In this document: positions 62,448 through 64,000 of the stretch, piece by piece
Numbering within the stretch: position 1 is the first letter of the stretch
How the letters are laid out: each line of letters begins with the position of its first letter
Notes under the pieces: generated by a model
What the model saw: the letters and a program-made list of their open reading frames with translations, nothing else
Databases searched by the model: none
Told to the model about the DNA's origin: nothing
Assembly: GCF_014805685.1 (NCBI RefSeq)
Contig: NC_060909.1
Coordinates: 10,810,792-10,874,791 of the forward strand
Reading direction: 5' to 3'
DNA from: Silurus meridionalis
Taxonomy: Eukaryota; Chordata; Actinopteri; Siluriformes; Siluridae
DNA length: 64,000 bases
Position numbers and translations under genes: made by a program

Positions 62448-62990
62448 ATCTACAACATTTAATTACGATATTTATATATATACTTTTGGATGCGCTGATG
62501 ATTTTGTCACCAGTCCTCATACTCCAATAATGAATGTAAATCATGCGACATTTGATTTATACAGCTTTGTGTTTGCTGGTTGCAGCCATGTCAAGTTTGT
62601 TTACAGTGCTGTGACATTTACACAGTATTTTTAATAGAGCGTGTGCAGAGCAGAATTATACCTGAACTCATAAACAGGCTAAAGTCACTCACGTTTGTGT
62701 AACAGTGACGTGTCTCATTACACAGTTTGCAATCTGATTAGGTTTGATTGCTGTCATTAGGTGCGTACTGACTTTACACAAATATGCAAAACAAAGCCGC
62801 CTGTGCGCAAATGAACTCATGGTTTATGAAACGGTACAAAGCTTTCTGAGGTTAAATGAACCTTGAAGCTTCGTGAAACGCAATCGGAAAGCGTATGGGT
62901 GATTATAACAGGAAATGTGAACTAAATGTCAAATGAAAGGTGTATATATCCTTGTACATTTAGCAAAGGAAGGCACTTGTATTGTATCTT

Positions 62991-63229
62991 AAACTTTCTT
63001 TCGGCTTCTCCCATTAGGGGTCGCCACAGCGGATCATCCGCATGTTTGATTTGGCACATGTTTTTACGCTGGATGCCCTTCCTAACACAACCCTCCCCAT
63101 TTATCCGGGCTTGGGACCTGCACTAAGAGTGCACTGGCTTGTGCAACACTAATGGCTGGGGTTGGTTCCCTGACCCCGCGCCGCAGCGGTGAGAGCCCGC
63201 ATCCTAACCATTAGACCACCAGGGAACCT
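62991..63229 (-). mobile_element. tRNA-Glu-headed SINE with RTE tail
   Basis: Same family as 41,615-41,866, with a deletion in the head that removes the B-box side (gatcgaacccg missing). Flanked by near-identical acttgtattgta repeats (62,975 and 63,230). In GOLM2 intron 2, antisense to the gene. Confidence 0.9.
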
Positions 63230-64000
63230 ACTTGTATTGTACCTTTAATTAACTTATATTGGTCTTGTGTTATGTCATAAGTTATGTCTAAAAATATATT
63301 TAAAAATATGTTCCGAGAGTGATGTTTATGTGTAATATATGGCACAGAATGTTACTTATAAATGAATAATCATTTATATAATGGTATAAACTTAGGAATG
63401 GCTGAATAACCTTTTTCTAATGTACCTGACACAGGTACATTAGGCATCGCTGTACTCCTAAATGGCTAATTCGTAAGGACACAACAATGTAAATGTAGAA
63501 ATTAGAGAAAACTAGCCATGGAATCCACCTGCCACGCCCCCTTCGGCGCCCCTTCAGCGTGTCAGGTGCTTTCTCGGCCGCTTTCTCTGAAGCTCCCGGC
63601 TTCAATCGCGCACATATGGTGCTCGTTTATCATCATCACCAGCTCCTATTTAAACTTCCACACTCTCACTGTCCGTTATTGTTGGTATATGTTGGTTCAC
63701 GGTGGTCGTTATCGCGCATGTGTATCCCGGTACGTGCCTTCCCACCGGCACTCTCTCAATGTCTGCTCTTTTCTTCCCAAAGCGCACCGTGGACAAAAAG
63801 GCTGGTGACCCATGCTTTAAATTAATAGGAGTCGGAGTATTTAGTTAAAACTAATATCCCTTTTTTTTTTTCCCCATTTGACTGAGTCATATGCATCATC
63901 TTTGCTCCTTGAGGGTTTTTATGTCATCATGTACAGAGTCACAAAGCCATCCAACTGCTTTAATACTCTCAGCCACATTAACACCCGTGCTATTTAAACA

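Larger units (their letters stand above)
61858..64000 (+). other. GOLM2 intron 2, partial
   Basis: Holds a complete hAT MITE with 8-bp duplications, a tRNA-Glu SINE with target duplications, and a CpG-richer stretch at 63.5-63.8 kb with a TATA-like box. No third exon is seen before the right edge. Confidence 0.75.

Overview
The window is nuclear DNA from a ray-finned fish. It has two vertebrate genes with short exons in long AT-rich introns, many (CA)n, (AT)n and tetranucleotide microsatellites, and a teleost-type mix of degraded transposons (Tc1/mariner, hAT, an RTE-clade LINE, an L2/CR1-like LINE, tRNA-derived SINEs). An otophysan such as a catfish is plausible from base composition and repeat mix, but that is only an impression.

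Layout, all genes on the + strand. (1) 1-23,666 has no exon I can support and is read as upstream intron of the first gene. It holds an RTE LINE at 5.7-8.2 kb, a 5'-truncated RTE copy at 15.8-16.3 kb, two Tc1-like relics and a diverged direct duplication (12.7/14.8 kb). (2) 23,667-55,634 holds ten in-phase exons of ENTREP2 (FAM189A1 family). They encode the last 619 residues: two transmembrane segments, the Cys-rich loop between them, three PPxY motifs, a long Ser-rich tail and the conserved C-terminus with stop codon. The 5' exons lie outside the window or were not recognised. (3) 55,635-about 60,120 is 3'UTR and intergenic DNA, with a 27-bp CCAAT-bearing minisatellite and an (AT)n(GT)n block. 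(4) 60,130-64,000 is the CpG-rich promoter and first two coding exons of GOLM2 (CASC4); the rest of that gene is beyond the right edge.

The genes need not act together. From family knowledge, ENTREP proteins are endosomal membrane adaptors that bind WW-domain ubiquitin ligases, and GOLM2 is a type II Golgi membrane protein. Their adjacency matters for genome history: in human, FAM189A1 and CASC4 are both on 15q, and their paralogues FAM189A2 and GOLM1 are both on 9q21.

Most notable: a SINE apparently built from a tRNA-Glu head plus the two ends of the RTE LINE; (GT)n arrays that begin at or within a few bases of two consecutive ENTREP2 splice donors; perfect hairpins in the introns; and hAT insertions with intact 8-bp target duplications. 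I found no unknown protein-coding system.
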